Source: Nitrosospira multiformis (GTDB lineage Bacteria > Pseudomonadota > Gammaproteobacteria > Burkholderiales > Nitrosomonadaceae). From it: a stretch of DNA of 64,000 nt. The notes beneath the pieces are model-generated. The model had not been told where the DNA came from. It searched no databases and worked only from the letters and a program-made list of their open reading frames with translations. The position numbers were made by a program, and so were the translations under genes. Of the stretch, positions 16,403 through 25,703 are shown piece by piece; position 1 is the stretch's first letter; every line of letters begins with the position of its first letter. The DNA lies in contig NZ_FOHI01000005.1 in assembly GCF_900111585.1 (NCBI RefSeq), forward strand, positions 186,001 through 250,000. The letters are read 5' to 3'.

Positions 16403-17746
16403 ATGAATCACGTTCTGGAAATGGGTTTCGAGCGGGCGGTCATGAGCGTGAGCGAATTGAACCGCAACGCCAAGGAGTTGCTGGAGCAGTCTTTTCCATT
16501 GTCCTGGGTGGCTGGCGAGATCTCCAATATCAAGTGCTATGGCTCCGGCCACTGGTATTTTTCCCTGAAGGATGAGATTGCTCAGGTGCGCTGTGTCATG
16601 TTTAGGGAAAAAAACCAGTACCTTGATTGGCAGCCCCGGGATGGCATGCGGGTGGAAGTGCGCGCCCTGGTAACGCTATATCATGCGCGCGGCGATTTCC
16701 AACTGAACATCGAGACTATCCGCCACGCCGGACTCGGTTCGCTGTTTGAAGCTTTCGAGCAACTCAAGGCGAGGCTTGGAAAAGAGGGATTGTTCGATTC
16801 TGAGCACAAGAAACCATTGCCCGAGTTTCCAAAGCAGATCGGGATCATCACTTCTCCTGCCGCCGCCGCGTTGCATGATGTGCTGTCCACTTTGCAGCGG
16901 CGCATGCCTTCCGTGCCCATAATCGTTTATCCAACGCTTGTTCAGGGCGCTGGCGCTTCAGTAAGGATCGCGGGCGCCATTCAAACCGCTGCAAGCCGGG
17001 CTGAGTGCGATGTACTGATACTGTGCCGGGGGGGTGGCTCTCTGGAAGATCTGTGGGCTTTCAACGAGGAGGTGGTGGCACGCGCAATTGCGGCTTGTTC
17101 CATTCCCATTGTCAGCGGAGTAGGTCATGAAACCGATTTTACCATTGCGGATTTTGTTGCCGATGTCCGGGCGCCCACGCCGACCGGGGCATCCCAGCTC
17201 GTGTGTCCGGATCGCGCAGAACTGGCGAGACGCGGAGAAATTCTTTGTGGACGCATGCACCGCGCGATGCAGCGGCGTATCGAAAGCCGGATGCAGCATA
17301 CCGATATGCTGGGATGCCGCCTGGTACATCCGGGAAAGCGCATCGAAGCGCAACTGGCGCAGCTTGCGCGTTTGCGCGAACGCCTGGAAAGCACATGGCT
17401 ACGTCATGCGAAAGAGAGGCATTGGCGCTTGCGCGAGCTCCAGCAGCGCATGAAGATTGCCAAGCCCGACATTCCACGGCTGGAAGAGCGCCAGCAGGAA
17501 TTCGGTCTACGTCTTCAGCGGGCGATCGCATCCCGGATTGAAACTCTCGGTATGCACTTGCAGCGCAGGGAAGCAAATCTTTCCCATCTGAATCCGGATT
17601 CCGTTCTGGCGCGAGGCTACAGTATTGCTTATACCCCCGATGGCACGGTATTGAGAAGAAATGATCAGGTCGATGTTGGCGATGTCATCCGCGTGACGTT
17701 TGCGAAAGGATGGAGCAAGGCGTCCGTGATGGAGAAGGGCGAGTAG
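16403..17746 (+). CDS. xseA: Exodeoxyribonuclease VII large subunit
   Basis: Catalytic large subunit of exonuclease VII, which degrades single-stranded DNA in both directions together with XseB. The N-terminal OB-fold domain shows SWVAGEISNIKCYGSGHWYFSLKD split over residues 30-55. The catalytic domain follows with PLPEFPKQIGIITSPAAAALHD, CRGGGSLEDLWAFN, SGVGHETDFTIADFVAD and RAPTPTGAS. The C-terminal part is a predicted coiled coil. At 447 aa it is close to E. coli (456). Starts at 16403, 16421 or 16442 are all possible. xseB is not in the window. Confidence 0.95.
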   Translation: MNHVLEMGFERAVMSVSELNRNAKELLEQSFPLSWVAGEISNIKCYGSGHWYFSLKDEIAQVRCVMFREKNQYLDWQPRDGMRVEVRALVTLYHARGDFQLNIETIRHAGLGSLFEAFEQLKARLGKEGLFDSEHKKPLPEFPKQIGIITSPAAAALHDVLSTLQRRMPSVPIIVYPTLVQGAGASVRIAGAIQTAASRAECDVLILCRGGGSLEDLWAFNEEVVARAIAACSIPIVSGVGHETDFTIADFVADVRAPTPTGASQLVCPDRAELARRGEILCGRMHRAMQRRIESRMQHTDMLGCRLVHPGKRIEAQLAQLARLRERLESTWLRHAKERHWRLRELQQRMKIAKPDIPRLEERQQEFGLRLQRAIASRIETLGMHLQRREANLSHLNPDSVLARGYSIAYTPDGTVLRRNDQVDVGDVIRVTFAKGWSKASVMEKGE

Positions 17747-17748
17747 CG

Positions 17749-17773
17749 GGAATGCGCATGCAGATCGCATTCC
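17749..17773 (+). other. Hairpin after xseA
   Basis: GGAATGCG and CGCATTCC pair as an 8-bp stem with a 9-nt loop, immediately after the xseA stop. No U-tract follows, so it is not a classic intrinsic terminator. The rest of the 248-bp gap to the DUF423 gene shows nothing I can name. Confidence 0.4.
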
Positions 17774-17994
17774 ATAACCTTCTATCGAGTCTGGACATTC
17801 AGCCAAGGGTGGTGCAGACTTGACCGTTGTGGAATTGTGCCGCATCCGCATCGAACTCCCGTTCTACCGCAGGGGAGAGATAAGTTTTTTCCCGGGTAAA
17901 GAGACGCTAGGGAGATCGTTGCCATTCAATTCCGTTTATATGTTTCTGCTACTGATCTCTGCCACTGAATCCTATCAGCTCTTTCCATAAAAAT

Positions 17995-18372
17995 ATGTCT
18001 CCAAAAATCTTTCTCACACTGGGCGCAGTCAATGCATTTCTCTGCGTCGCTTTGGGTGCGTTCGGCGCGCACGGCCTGAAGCAGACGCTCTCCGCTGATA
18101 TGCTGGCCGTATACCAGACTGGTGTGCAGTATCATTTTTATCATGCGCTCGGCCTTATCGCAGTGGGTCTCGTGCTGTTTCAGTTTCCCGCTTCCAAATG
18201 GGTGACGTTATCCGGATGGCTGATGTGTGCCGGAATTGTTCTGTTTTCTGCCAGTCTTTATGCGCTGAGCCTCACGGGCATACGCGGACTTGGCGCCATC
18301 ACCCCATTAGGTGGCGTGTCATTCCTCACAGCGTGGGCCCTGCTTGCCTACGGCTCGTGGACAGCAAGATAA
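17995..18372 (+). CDS. DUF423 family membrane protein
   Basis: 125-aa inner-membrane protein with four hydrophobic helices. The DUF423 (YgdD-like) features are visible: LGAVNAFLCVALGAFGAHGLK near the N-terminus, YHFYHALGLIAVGL in the middle, and the C-terminal GAITPLGGVSFLTAWALLA. The function of the family is unknown. It stands alone on the plus strand between xseA and the RlmL-type methyltransferase. Confidence 0.93.
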   Translation: MSPKIFLTLGAVNAFLCVALGAFGAHGLKQTLSADMLAVYQTGVQYHFYHALGLIAVGLVLFQFPASKWVTLSGWLMCAGIVLFSASLYALSLTGIRGLGAITPLGGVSFLTAWALLAYGSWTAR

Positions 18373-18444
18373 ACCCATTTCTGCGAGTATCCGGGGGTCA
18401 GATTCCCCTGATATCGTGACCCCCCTGCACTCTGTCATCCTGTG

Positions 18445-19638
18445 ATGCTTCATCATTTTTTTGCTCCCTGTCCCCGTGGCGTGGAATTCGGGCTCGTTGC
18501 CGAGTTGGAGCGCCTCGGTGCTTCTGCCATAAATTCTCAGGACGGGGGAGTGGAATTTCAGGGGGATTGGGATACGTGCTATCGAACCAATCTGGAAAGC
18601 CGTATCGCCAGCCGCATTCTCTGGCGCGTTGCCAGCGAACCTTACGCTACCGAAATTGACGTATATGAGGTTGCGCGCCAGTTGCCCTGGCACGATTGGT
18701 TCGCTCCGGCGCTTACAATCAAGGTCAACGTGGCCGCCATCAAGTGTCCGTTGCAGAGCCTGGATTTCGTTACGCTCAAGATCAAGGATGGAGTCTGCGA
18801 CAGGTTCCGGGAAGTTGTCGGCAACCGACCAAGTGTCGATACCGCGCAACCGGATATCCGGATTCACGGCTTTCTCGATGCCCGCGGGATTTCCTTGTAT
18901 CTGGACACCTCGGGTGATGCGTTATTCAAGCGTGGCCTGCGAAAGAATACCGGGGAGGCTCCGCTACGGGAAAATCTTGCTACAGGAATTTTATCGCTGG
19001 CAGACTGGCGCCCAGGAATTCCGCTGCTTGATCCCATGTGCGGGAGCGGAACCTTTCTGCTGGAAGCGGCACAAATTGCACTGAATATACCCCCAGGGCT
19101 GGGACGAAGTTTTGCTTTCGAAAAGCTCAGGATATTTGACAAAAAACGATGGGAGCAGATCAGAAAGGCGGCAATTGCAAGGCAGAAGACGAAATCGCAG
19201 CAACCGATATTCGGCAGCGATTTGTATGGCAATGCGATTGCTGTTGCCCAAGCCAATCTATCCGCTGCCGGACTTGCTGAAGCAGTTACTCTCAAGCAGG
19301 CGAACGTGCTGGAACTGTCCGCGCCGGCCTCCTCCGGCTTTCTTGTCACCAACCCGCCCTATGGGGTGAGGTTGGGGGAGCAGAAACAGCTCATGGATTT
19401 TTATCCGAAACTCGGAGACGTGCTTAAGAAGAAATTCAGCGGGTGGAACGCCTACATACTGACTGCTGATCCGCAGCTTCCCAAGCTCATACGTCTGACA
19501 GCCTCGCGTCGTATTCCGCTCTTCAACGGTGCGCTGGAGTGCCGCTTACTGGAATATAAAATTGTATCGGGCGGGATGCGCAAAACGAAAAAAACCGCCG
19601 GTGAGCCAGGACGGGTAACGGGAGCCGAGCATGAGTAA
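18445..19638 (+). CDS. THUMP-domain 23S rRNA G2445-type methyltransferase (RlmL-like)
   Basis: Class I SAM-dependent RNA methyltransferase of the RlmL/Trm14 type. An N-terminal THUMP domain (about 1-160) precedes the Rossmann domain with DPMCGSGTFLLEAAQ (SAM motif I) and the catalytic NPPYGVRLGE, typical of N2-guanine methylases. Family knowledge points to m2G2445 of 23S rRNA. E. coli has RlmL fused to RlmK in one ~700-aa protein; here only the RlmL half exists (397 aa). ATG 18445 is preferred to GTG 18442. It overlaps dsbB by 8 bp. Confidence 0.9.
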   Translation: MLHHFFAPCPRGVEFGLVAELERLGASAINSQDGGVEFQGDWDTCYRTNLESRIASRILWRVASEPYATEIDVYEVARQLPWHDWFAPALTIKVNVAAIKCPLQSLDFVTLKIKDGVCDRFREVVGNRPSVDTAQPDIRIHGFLDARGISLYLDTSGDALFKRGLRKNTGEAPLRENLATGILSLADWRPGIPLLDPMCGSGTFLLEAAQIALNIPPGLGRSFAFEKLRIFDKKRWEQIRKAAIARQKTKSQQPIFGSDLYGNAIAVAQANLSAAGLAEAVTLKQANVLELSAPASSGFLVTNPPYGVRLGEQKQLMDFYPKLGDVLKKKFSGWNAYILTADPQLPKLIRLTASRRIPLFNGALECRLLEYKIVSGGMRKTKKTAGEPGRVTGAEHE

Positions 19639-20137
19639 CCCCATGACGCCGGTACGGAGCATATTGCTGGCGATCTTCACGGGTTGCGCGGCCCTGATCG
19701 GCTACGCGCTTTATCTGCAACTCGTGGAAAATCTTTTGCCATGCCCGCTTTGTGTCATGCAGCGTATTGCCTACTGGTTGACAGGCTTAACCGCGCTGGC
19801 CGGTTTTTTTCATATTTCGGGAACTACAGGTCGCCGCATCTATGCCGGGCTGATGACAGTCTTTGCGTTCACCGGCGGGCTGGTTGCCTTGCGTCAGGCT
19901 TGGCTGATCCGCTACCCCGAGGCATTCGAATGCGGTATCAGCCCTGAAGAAGAGTTTCTGAACGCGCTGCCGCTGGCACGATGGTGGCCCGTCATGTTCG
20001 AAGCAAATGGCGATTGCGCCGATGTCACGTGGAAATTTGCCTCGCTTACTCTTCCGGATTGGTCGGCAATTTTTTTCATGATCCTTGTCGCTCTCTCGAT
20101 TTATGTTCTGCTCATCCGCGAGAATCGGCGCGAGTGA
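19631..20137 (+). CDS. dsbB: Disulfide bond formation protein DsbB
   Basis: Inner-membrane quinone reductase that reoxidises periplasmic DsbA. Four transmembrane helices are visible. The first periplasmic loop contains the CPLC redox pair after ENLLP. The second loop contains the other pair: the Cys of FECGISPEEEF and the Cys of NGDCADV. At 168 aa it is the usual size. Its start overlaps the upstream methyltransferase gene, so the two are likely cotranscribed. Confidence 0.95.
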   Translation: MSNPMTPVRSILLAIFTGCAALIGYALYLQLVENLLPCPLCVMQRIAYWLTGLTALAGFFHISGTTGRRIYAGLMTVFAFTGGLVALRQAWLIRYPEAFECGISPEEEFLNALPLARWWPVMFEANGDCADVTWKFASLTLPDWSAIFFMILVALSIYVLLIRENRRE

Positions 20138-20167
20138 TACACTACAGTCCCCTGAATTCTTCATCCA

Positions 20168-20210
20168 CCGTTCGCCCTGAGCCTCGTTGACAGGCTCGTT
20201 GAAGAGGGGC
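20168..20210. repeat. Degenerate stem-loop intergenic repeat
   Basis: CCGTTCGCCCTGAGCCT begins a segment with the inverted pair GAGCCT (20179-20184) and AGGCTC (20192-20197). It resembles the common proteobacterial repeat family with a GAGCCTGTCGAAGG core, but with an inserted CGTTGA. It lies in the 198-bp dsbB-htpX gap; nothing else stands out there. Confidence 0.5.
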
Positions 20211-20335
20211 TGAGTCGATCAGGGCAGGACAAGAATATTGCGAGGAGCATGGTTCTATCTGCAGCGTCTCCTTGAAAAATTGAACTCCCATCCCTATATA
20301 TGATCCATCTTTGACACAAGGAAACGGAACTGTCC

Positions 20336-21217
20336 ATGAAGCGAATTTTTCTATTTGTAGTTACCAATCTGGCCATCTTGCTGGTGCTGAGCATCACGTT
20401 GCGCCTGTTGGGTGTTGATCGCATGCTTGATGAGCAGGGTGTGGGCATCAATTACAATTCACTGCTTGTCATGGCGGCGGTGATCGGTTTTGGCGGTTCA
20501 CTGATTTCGCTTGCCATGTCCAAGTGGACTGCGAAACGCATGACGGGTGCCGTCGTAATCGAGCAGCCTTCCGATCCGACCGAGCGCTGGCTGGTGGAGA
20601 CTGTCCGGCGTCAGGCTGAGCGTGTTGGCATCGGTATGCCGGAAGTGGCGATCTACGATGCACCGGACATGAATGCCTTTGCTACCGGCATGAACCGCAA
20701 CGAGGCATTGGTGGCGGTAAGTACCGGCTTGCTTCAGGCCATGACAAAAGATGAAATCGAGGGGGTGCTGGCACATGAAATAAGTCATGTTGCCAACGGC
20801 GATATGGTGACGCTTGCGCTGATTCAGGGTGTCGTCAATACCTTCGTGATTTTTTTATCAAGAGTCATCGGCCATTTCGTGGATAGGGTCGTATTCAAAA
20901 CCGAGCGAGAGTACGGTCCCGCCTTCATGGTTACTACGCTGATCGCTCAAATGGTACTTGGGATATTGGCTAGCATCATCGTGATGTGGTTCAGCCGCCA
21001 GCGCGAATTTCGTGCGGACGCGGGTGGAGCGCAGCTGGCCGGACGCAACAAAATGATCGCAGCGCTTGAACGCCTGCAACGCCGGCACGAGCCCTCCCAG
21101 TTGCCGGAGCGGTTGGAAGCATTCGGTATTTCTGGAGGGGAAGGGGGTCTCAGAACTCTGTTCATGTCTCATCCGCCTCTCGAAGTGCGTATTGCAGCGC
21201 TTCGCGCGATGACCTGA
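20336..21217 (+). CDS. htpX: Membrane zinc metalloprotease HtpX
   Basis: M48-family inner-membrane protease that removes misfolded membrane proteins. Two N-terminal hydrophobic helices (about 4-24 and 42-60) precede the cytoplasmic catalytic domain with HEISH at residues 147-151. Two more hydrophobic segments follow, and the third zinc ligand is probably in [13 protein letters not shown]. The C-terminus has [16 protein letters not shown]. At 293 aa it equals E. coli HtpX. A strong terminator follows at 21236. Confidence 0.96.
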   Translation: MKRIFLFVVTNLAILLVLSITLRLLGVDRMLDEQGVGINYNSLLVMAAVIGFGGSLISLAMSKWTAKRMTGAVVIEQPSDPTERWLVETVRRQAERVGIGMPEVAIYDAPDMNAFATGMNRNEALVAVSTGLLQAMTKDEIEGVLAHEISHVANGDMVTLALIQGVVNTFVIFLSRVIGHFVDRVVFKTEREYGPAFMVTTLIAQMVLGILASIIVMWFSRQREFRADAGGAQLAGRNKMIAALERLQRRHEPSQLPERLEAFGISGGEGGLRTLFMSHPPLEVRIAALRAMT

Positions 21218-21235
21218 TCAGCCATGAAATAAAAA

Positions 21236-21269
21236 GGGCGGAAGCATAAATATGCTTCCGCCCTTTTTT
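21236..21269 (+). terminator. Intrinsic terminator after htpX
   Basis: GGGCGGAAGCATA pairs perfectly with TATGCTTCCGCCC around a 2-nt AA, followed by TTTTTT. The 5' side is A-rich (AAAAA), so it could also act for the convergent mlaA transcript. Confidence 0.9.
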
Positions 21270-21332
21270 GCGCCCCGTCAGATTGACGGGTCAGGTTCGA
21301 CAGGCTTTTACTTTCTTGTTCCTTGGCGCAGT

Positions 21333-22250
21333 TCAAATTTCTTCTTCATCCTCCGTATCCTTCGGGGGATTCCCGTCATGCACCAGATTTTGCCGTCTCT
21401 GGAGATAGGCATCGCGGATAAACTCGTATTTGTCGAGGGAAGCTTCTTCCAGAGTTTTTTCGGATTTGAGCAGTTCGACGCGGGCGTCTGTAACCTTGGT
21501 GGAGCCCACTATCGGACCTATAAAGGGAGCCACGAAAAAGCTGCCCACAAATACAGGGTCGGTCACGGTGTCGATGACGCGTCCGCCCGCATCCCGAGTG
21601 GAGCTGGGTCCGAGGAAGGGCAACACGACATACGGTCCGCTTGCGACCCCATAATGACCCAGAGTCTGCCCGAAATCCTCATTATGCTTTTCCAGACCAA
21701 TGCCGCTTGCCAGATCCACGATCCCGGCGAGACCAAGTGTGCTGTTCACCACGAACCGGGTGCTGCTGGTGAGTGCGTTACTGAATTTGAGCTGCAGAAG
21801 GTTATTCAGCGTGATCGGTATGTCACCGAGGTTGGAGAACACATTTCCCACCGCTGTTTCGAGGGGGTCCGGCATTATCCATCTATAACCCTTTGCGATC
21901 GGCCTCATTACATAATCATCAACCGATTCATTGAATGAAAATATCTTGCGGTTGACGGGCTCCCACGGATCTTTTTTACTGTAGGTCGGGTAAGTGGCAG
22001 GCGGAGCCGCATTTTTGAATACAGGTCCCTCAATCGCTTCTGTTTGCCTGTTATCATCAACAGAAGCGGTTTTGGCGGTCGAAGCGTTCTTCTCTGCGGG
22101 AGCGCTTCCATCAGCCGCGGTATCCCTGGCCATAGCCCCACCGTTAAGGAGAGACCCAAGAAGTAACGGCAATAATAGAGGAGAAGGTTTGACAGAGCGT
22201 GCCATAGTCAAGGTAAATCCTGAAATTGACAGGGAATGTTTTTTCGCCAT
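21333..22250 (-). CDS. mlaA: MlaA/VacJ family outer-membrane lipid-asymmetry protein
   Basis: Component of the Mla system that extracts misplaced phospholipids from the outer leaflet of the outer membrane. The family core DPWEPVNRKIFSFNESVDDYV, PLETAVGNVFSNLGDIP, NSTLGLAGIVDLA and GPYVVLPFLGPSSTRD is clear. Possible starts are at 22250 (MAKKHS) and 22205 (MARSVK). The second begins with a good signal peptide (LLLPLLLGSLLNGGAMA). No cysteine is present where a lipobox would be, unlike the usual lipoprotein form. The C-terminus is strongly acidic (DTEDEEEI). The other mla genes are not nearby. Confidence 0.88.
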   Translation of the reverse strand: MAKKHSLSISGFTLTMARSVKPSPLLLPLLLGSLLNGGAMARDTAADGSAPAEKNASTAKTASVDDNRQTEAIEGPVFKNAAPPATYPTYSKKDPWEPVNRKIFSFNESVDDYVMRPIAKGYRWIMPDPLETAVGNVFSNLGDIPITLNNLLQLKFSNALTSSTRFVVNSTLGLAGIVDLASGIGLEKHNEDFGQTLGHYGVASGPYVVLPFLGPSSTRDAGGRVIDTVTDPVFVGSFFVAPFIGPIVGSTKVTDARVELLKSEKTLEEASLDKYEFIRDAYLQRRQNLVHDGNPPKDTEDEEEI

Positions 22251-22367
22251 TATATGGCTAATTTCAAGCAAGAAAACACTTTTTTTCTCGCTCAATCCTG
22301 AGGCTTTTTCCGGTATGTTTGTTCCTGCTTCATCTGCTTTACGACGCAATTTTCATGATCTTAACGT

Positions 22368-22401
22368 CCTCTTCCCTATCCCTCTTCCCTATCCCTCTTC
22401 C
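22368..22401. repeat. 13-bp tandem repeat
   Basis: CCTCTTCCCTATC occurs twice in tandem (22368-22380, 22381-22393), followed by an 8-bp partial copy. It lies in the ~330-bp gap upstream of mlaA and beyond the end of murJ. Apart from this repeat I see no gene or RNA in that gap. Confidence 0.75.
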
Positions 22402-22677
22402 ATAAGTGAGAGAGGGAGATTGAGGTCCGGTAATCCGGCCTTTTGCTGCCTATCCAGCAGTCTTGTGCGCACGAAGATGGAAATGAAGAGTAAATGGAGA
22501 GCTTCCTGCAAACATGGCTTTCGGTAATCCTCATGCAAGAACGGTAAACGTTGGTGAGTCTGAAATTATTCGACCGCTCGTACCGTGAGCTCCAGATCCC
22601 CCTTTCTTCCCTGTGTGCGAGAGGAGTGGGAGGGTGGAAAGAGTGACAACGCTACCAGAAGCACGCTGTACGTTATT

Positions 22678-24213
22678 CTATGCAGCGCGTCGGGAGAAAT
22701 CCTTAAGGCGAAAACCGAGCAGCCATAAGGTGACAAAGTAGCTTGCCGCACCGATTATCACGACTCCTGCCAACCGTACCCCTCGCACCATCGCCGTATC
22801 CGTCAGCCACGAAACATCGCTGCCTGAAGCAAACCATAATATGGTTCCCATCATCGCCAGGGCTGCCGATATTCTTATCATAAAAATGCCCCATCCTGGT
22901 TGAGGCTGATAAATCTGATGACGCCGTAATTTGTAATAGAGCATGCCCGCATTGATACAGGCGCCTAATCCAATGGCAAGCGCCAGCCCGGCGTGTTGCA
23001 GCGGTATGATGAAGGCGAGATTCATCAACTGGGTCGCGACAAGCGTGATAAGGGCTATTTTTACAGGTGTCTTGATGTTCTGCCTCGCGTAGAAACCAGG
23101 GGCCAGCACTTTCACCAGAATCAGCCCCAGGAGACCCACGCTGTACGCGATGAGGGCATTGCGTGTCATCCAGACATCGTTGGTCGAAAATTCGCCGTGA
23201 TGAAACAGTGTCGTGATAAGCGGTGTGGCAAGCAGCGCCAGCGCCAGCGCTGCGGGCAGCGTCAGCAGCATGGTCAGGCGCAAACCCCAGTCAAGCAGCC
23301 GGGAATATTCATCCGTGCTGTTGTCGGCATAGTGCCGCGACAAAGACGGCAGCAGGACCGTCCCGAGCGCAACACCCAGCAGACCGGCGGGAAACTCCAT
23401 TAGCCGATCCGCATAATAAAGCCAGGAAACGCTGCCTGTGACAAGAAAGGAAGCAAATATCGTGTTGATCAGCAGACTGATCTGGCCGATGGACATGCCG
23501 AAAACAGCCGGTCCCATTTGCTTGAGAACGCGCCATGCGCCATTGTCGCGGGATTTTAGGCGCGGGCGCGGCATCAATTTGAGACGCATAAGGAACGGTA
23601 CCTGGAAGGCAAGCTGGAGCACCCCCCCGATGAATACCGCCCACGCGAGCGCCAGCACTGGCGGATCCATGAGGGGCGCAAGCCATAGCGAACAGCCGAT
23701 AAACGACAGGTTGAGCAGGGCCGGAGTCAGCGCAGGCACTGAAAATCTGCTCCAGGTGTTGAGTATGCCGCCAGCCAGTGACACGAGCGAGATGAACAGG
23801 ATGTAGGGAAACGTGATCTGCAGCAGTGCCACCGTAAGCTCGAATTTCCCGGGGCTTGCCGTGAATCCTGGCGCACTTACATAGATGACCAGCGGTGCGG
23901 CAATAACGCCTGCCAGCGTGACTGCAAATAGCGCGATGAACAGCAGTGTTGCGACATGACCTACCAGCTCGCGTGTATCTTCGGCTGTGCGGCGATTCTT
24001 GTATTCGGCAAGTATGGGCACGAATGCCTGCGAAAACGCGCCCTCGGCGAACAGCCGGCGCAACAGGTTGGGGATACGGAATGCCACAAAAAAAGCATCG
24101 GTTTCGATGCCTGCGCCAAAAATGCGGGCAATGATGACATCCCGCGCAAATCCCAGAATGCGGGATATGAACGTCATCCCGCTGATGGTGACAAGGGCTT
24201 TGAGCAGATTCAT
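22678..24213 (-). CDS. murJ: Lipid II flippase MurJ (MviN)
   Basis: 511-aa polytopic inner-membrane protein of the MOP superfamily that flips lipid II to the periplasm for peptidoglycan synthesis. The N-terminal family segment [21 protein letters not shown] and the [21 protein letters not shown] stretch are diagnostic; about 14 hydrophobic helices follow. The size is normal. It is divergent from rpsT, an arrangement common in Proteobacteria, with about 200 bp between them. Confidence 0.95.
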   Translation of the reverse strand: MNLLKALVTISGMTFISRILGFARDVIIARIFGAGIETDAFFVAFRIPNLLRRLFAEGAFSQAFVPILAEYKNRRTAEDTRELVGHVATLLFIALFAVTLAGVIAAPLVIYVSAPGFTASPGKFELTVALLQITFPYILFISLVSLAGGILNTWSRFSVPALTPALLNLSFIGCSLWLAPLMDPPVLALAWAVFIGGVLQLAFQVPFLMRLKLMPRPRLKSRDNGAWRVLKQMGPAVFGMSIGQISLLINTIFASFLVTGSVSWLYYADRLMEFPAGLLGVALGTVLLPSLSRHYADNSTDEYSRLLDWGLRLTMLLTLPAALALALLATPLITTLFHHGEFSTNDVWMTRNALIAYSVGLLGLILVKVLAPGFYARQNIKTPVKIALITLVATQLMNLAFIIPLQHAGLALAIGLGACINAGMLYYKLRRHQIYQPQPGWGIFMIRISAALAMMGTILWFASGSDVSWLTDTAMVRGVRLAGVVIIGAASYFVTLWLLGFRLKDFSRRAA

Positions 24214-24349
24214 GGAGCGTATGTTAACTGAATGCTTGAGGTTTAGGGTCGCTTCACCATGAGTCGTTCTTCACTCCCGTTCTCCGACAGGTGCAAATCA
24301 GTACAAATGCTGCAATGGTTAGCAACAACAGGTAGAGTTGTCAGTTTTC

Positions 24350-24378
24350 TTGCAATCAGGCGTAAACACCCGTATCAT
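24350..24378 (+). promoter_or_regulatory. Probable sigma-70 promoter of rpsT
   Basis: TTGCAA (24350-24355) and TATCAT (24373-24378) are separated by exactly 17 bp, about 40 bp before the rpsT start. The distance gives a short leader that includes an AAAGGG and a CGAGGA Shine-Dalgarno-like stretch. Confidence 0.55.
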
Positions 24379-24416
24379 TCAGAAATTTTCCGTAAAGGGT
24401 AATCCGAGGAATTTTC

Positions 24417-24680
24417 ATGGCCAACAGCGCACAAGCAAGAAAACGTGCTAGACAGAATATCAGTCATCGTAACCGCAACATGAGTCTGCGCTCGGAGTTG
24501 CGCACAGCGATCAAGCATGTAAGAAAGGCGATCGGATCGGCCGACAAAAATACTGCACAGGCCGCATATCAGGCGTCTGTCGGGGCCATAGATTCGATTG
24601 CGGACAAGGGAATCATTCATAAGAACAAAGCAGGCCGTCATAAAAGCCGTCTCTCGGCAGCCATCAAGGCGATGGCCTGA
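24417..24680 (+). CDS. rpsT: 30S ribosomal protein S20
   Basis: 87-aa basic helical protein that binds 16S rRNA in the small subunit. It begins [18 protein letters not shown] and ends [19 protein letters not shown], the standard S20 ends. It has its own candidate promoter and an intrinsic terminator, so it is probably monocistronic. Confidence 0.98.
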   Translation: MANSAQARKRARQNISHRNRNMSLRSELRTAIKHVRKAIGSADKNTAQAAYQASVGAIDSIADKGIIHKNKAGRHKSRLSAAIKAMA

Positions 24681-24696
24681 TCGTTCAGATCCCAGT

Positions 24697-24727
24697 AAAA
24701 AAGCCCGGGAATCACCTGGGCTTTTTT
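24697..24727 (+). terminator. Intrinsic terminator after rpsT
   Basis: AAAAAAGCCC (24697-24706) pairs with GGGCTTTTTT (24718-24727). The hairpin lies 17 bp after the rpsT stop. The remaining 129 bp to the convergent slipin gene show nothing recognisable. Confidence 0.88.
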
Positions 24728-24856
24728 GTTGGCGCTCCTTTTGTCAATGGTTTAGCACAAACCCGACCCATGACATGGGTACGCAAAAGTCTCCGGCTTG
24801 AGCAGGAAAGAGTTTCGGTTGGATGGGGTTCGCATTGGCGTCGGCATTAGCGGTGC

Positions 24857-25690
24857 TTACGTGGACTCGGCGGAATTATGTATCGGAAGCGAGGGCGCAT
24901 CTGCTGGTCCTTCGGTATCAGAAGCTTTCGCCCTCCGGTTCCCGGTCACCTCTGTCAGCGTCGATATCAGGTCCATCGGCACTGGAAAAATAACCGTATT
25001 GGATTTATCGCCCGCAATTGTCGTGAGTGTCTGAAGATAGCGTAGTTGCATGGCGCCGGCCTGCCGCGACAGCGTTTCTGCCGCCTGCATGAGTTGCTCG
25101 GATGCCTGTAATTCACCCTCGGCGTGAATCACCTTGGCACGACGTTCGCGTTCCGCCTCCGCCTGCCGGGCGATAGCCCGTATCATGGATTCGTCAATGT
25201 CCACATGCTTGATCTCGACATTGGATACCTTGATGCCCCAGGCATCGGTCTGAATGTCCAGCACCTTCTGGATATCCATGTTGAGTTTCTCGCGTTCCGC
25301 CAGCATTTCATCGAGTTCGTGCTTGCCCAATACCGATCGCAACGTGGTTTGTGCGAATTGACTGGTGGCGGCAAGAAAATTTTCAACCTGAATAATGGAT
25401 TTTTGCGGATCGACCACGCGAAAATACACCACGGCACTGACTTTCACAGAGACGTTGTCACGTGAAATGACGTCTTGGCTCGGTACGTCCATCACCACGG
25501 TGCGCAGATCAACTTTCACCATTTTTTGAATCCCGGGAATGATGATGATCAGGCCGGGGCCTTTCACTTTGTAGAAGCGACCGAGCAGGAACACGACACC
25601 CCGTTCATATTCGCGCAAAATCCGGAATATCGAGAATAGCGCGAGGATAAGAATGAGGGTGAGGGTGGCGAATACCGAATTGGCGAGCAT
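24857..25690 (-). CDS. Slipin / stomatin-like SPFH-domain protein
   Basis: 277-aa membrane-anchored SPFH protein. An N-terminal hydrophobic helix (about 8-24) precedes the SPFH domain with [41 protein letters not shown] and the ALAQTTLRS-type helix ([19 protein letters not shown]). A coiled-coil stretch rich in Ala and Glu ([17 protein letters not shown]) follows. Such slipins assemble into membrane-organising rings and are typically encoded with an NfeD protein. Here the NfeD gene ends 13 bp upstream on the same strand, as expected. Confidence 0.94.
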   Translation of the reverse strand: MLANSVFATLTLILILALFSIFRILREYERGVVFLLGRFYKVKGPGLIIIIPGIQKMVKVDLRTVVMDVPSQDVISRDNVSVKVSAVVYFRVVDPQKSIIQVENFLAATSQFAQTTLRSVLGKHELDEMLAEREKLNMDIQKVLDIQTDAWGIKVSNVEIKHVDIDESMIRAIARQAEAERERRAKVIHAEGELQASEQLMQAAETLSRQAGAMQLRYLQTLTTIAGDKSNTVIFPVPMDLISTLTEVTGNRRAKASDTEGPADAPSLPIHNSAEST

Positions 25691-25703
25691 AAGTGTCTCC
25701 TGG

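Noticed and set aside
21252-21938. 228-codon plus-strand frame inside mlaA
   Set aside because: Antisense to mlaA, begins in the terminator of htpX, and resembles nothing.
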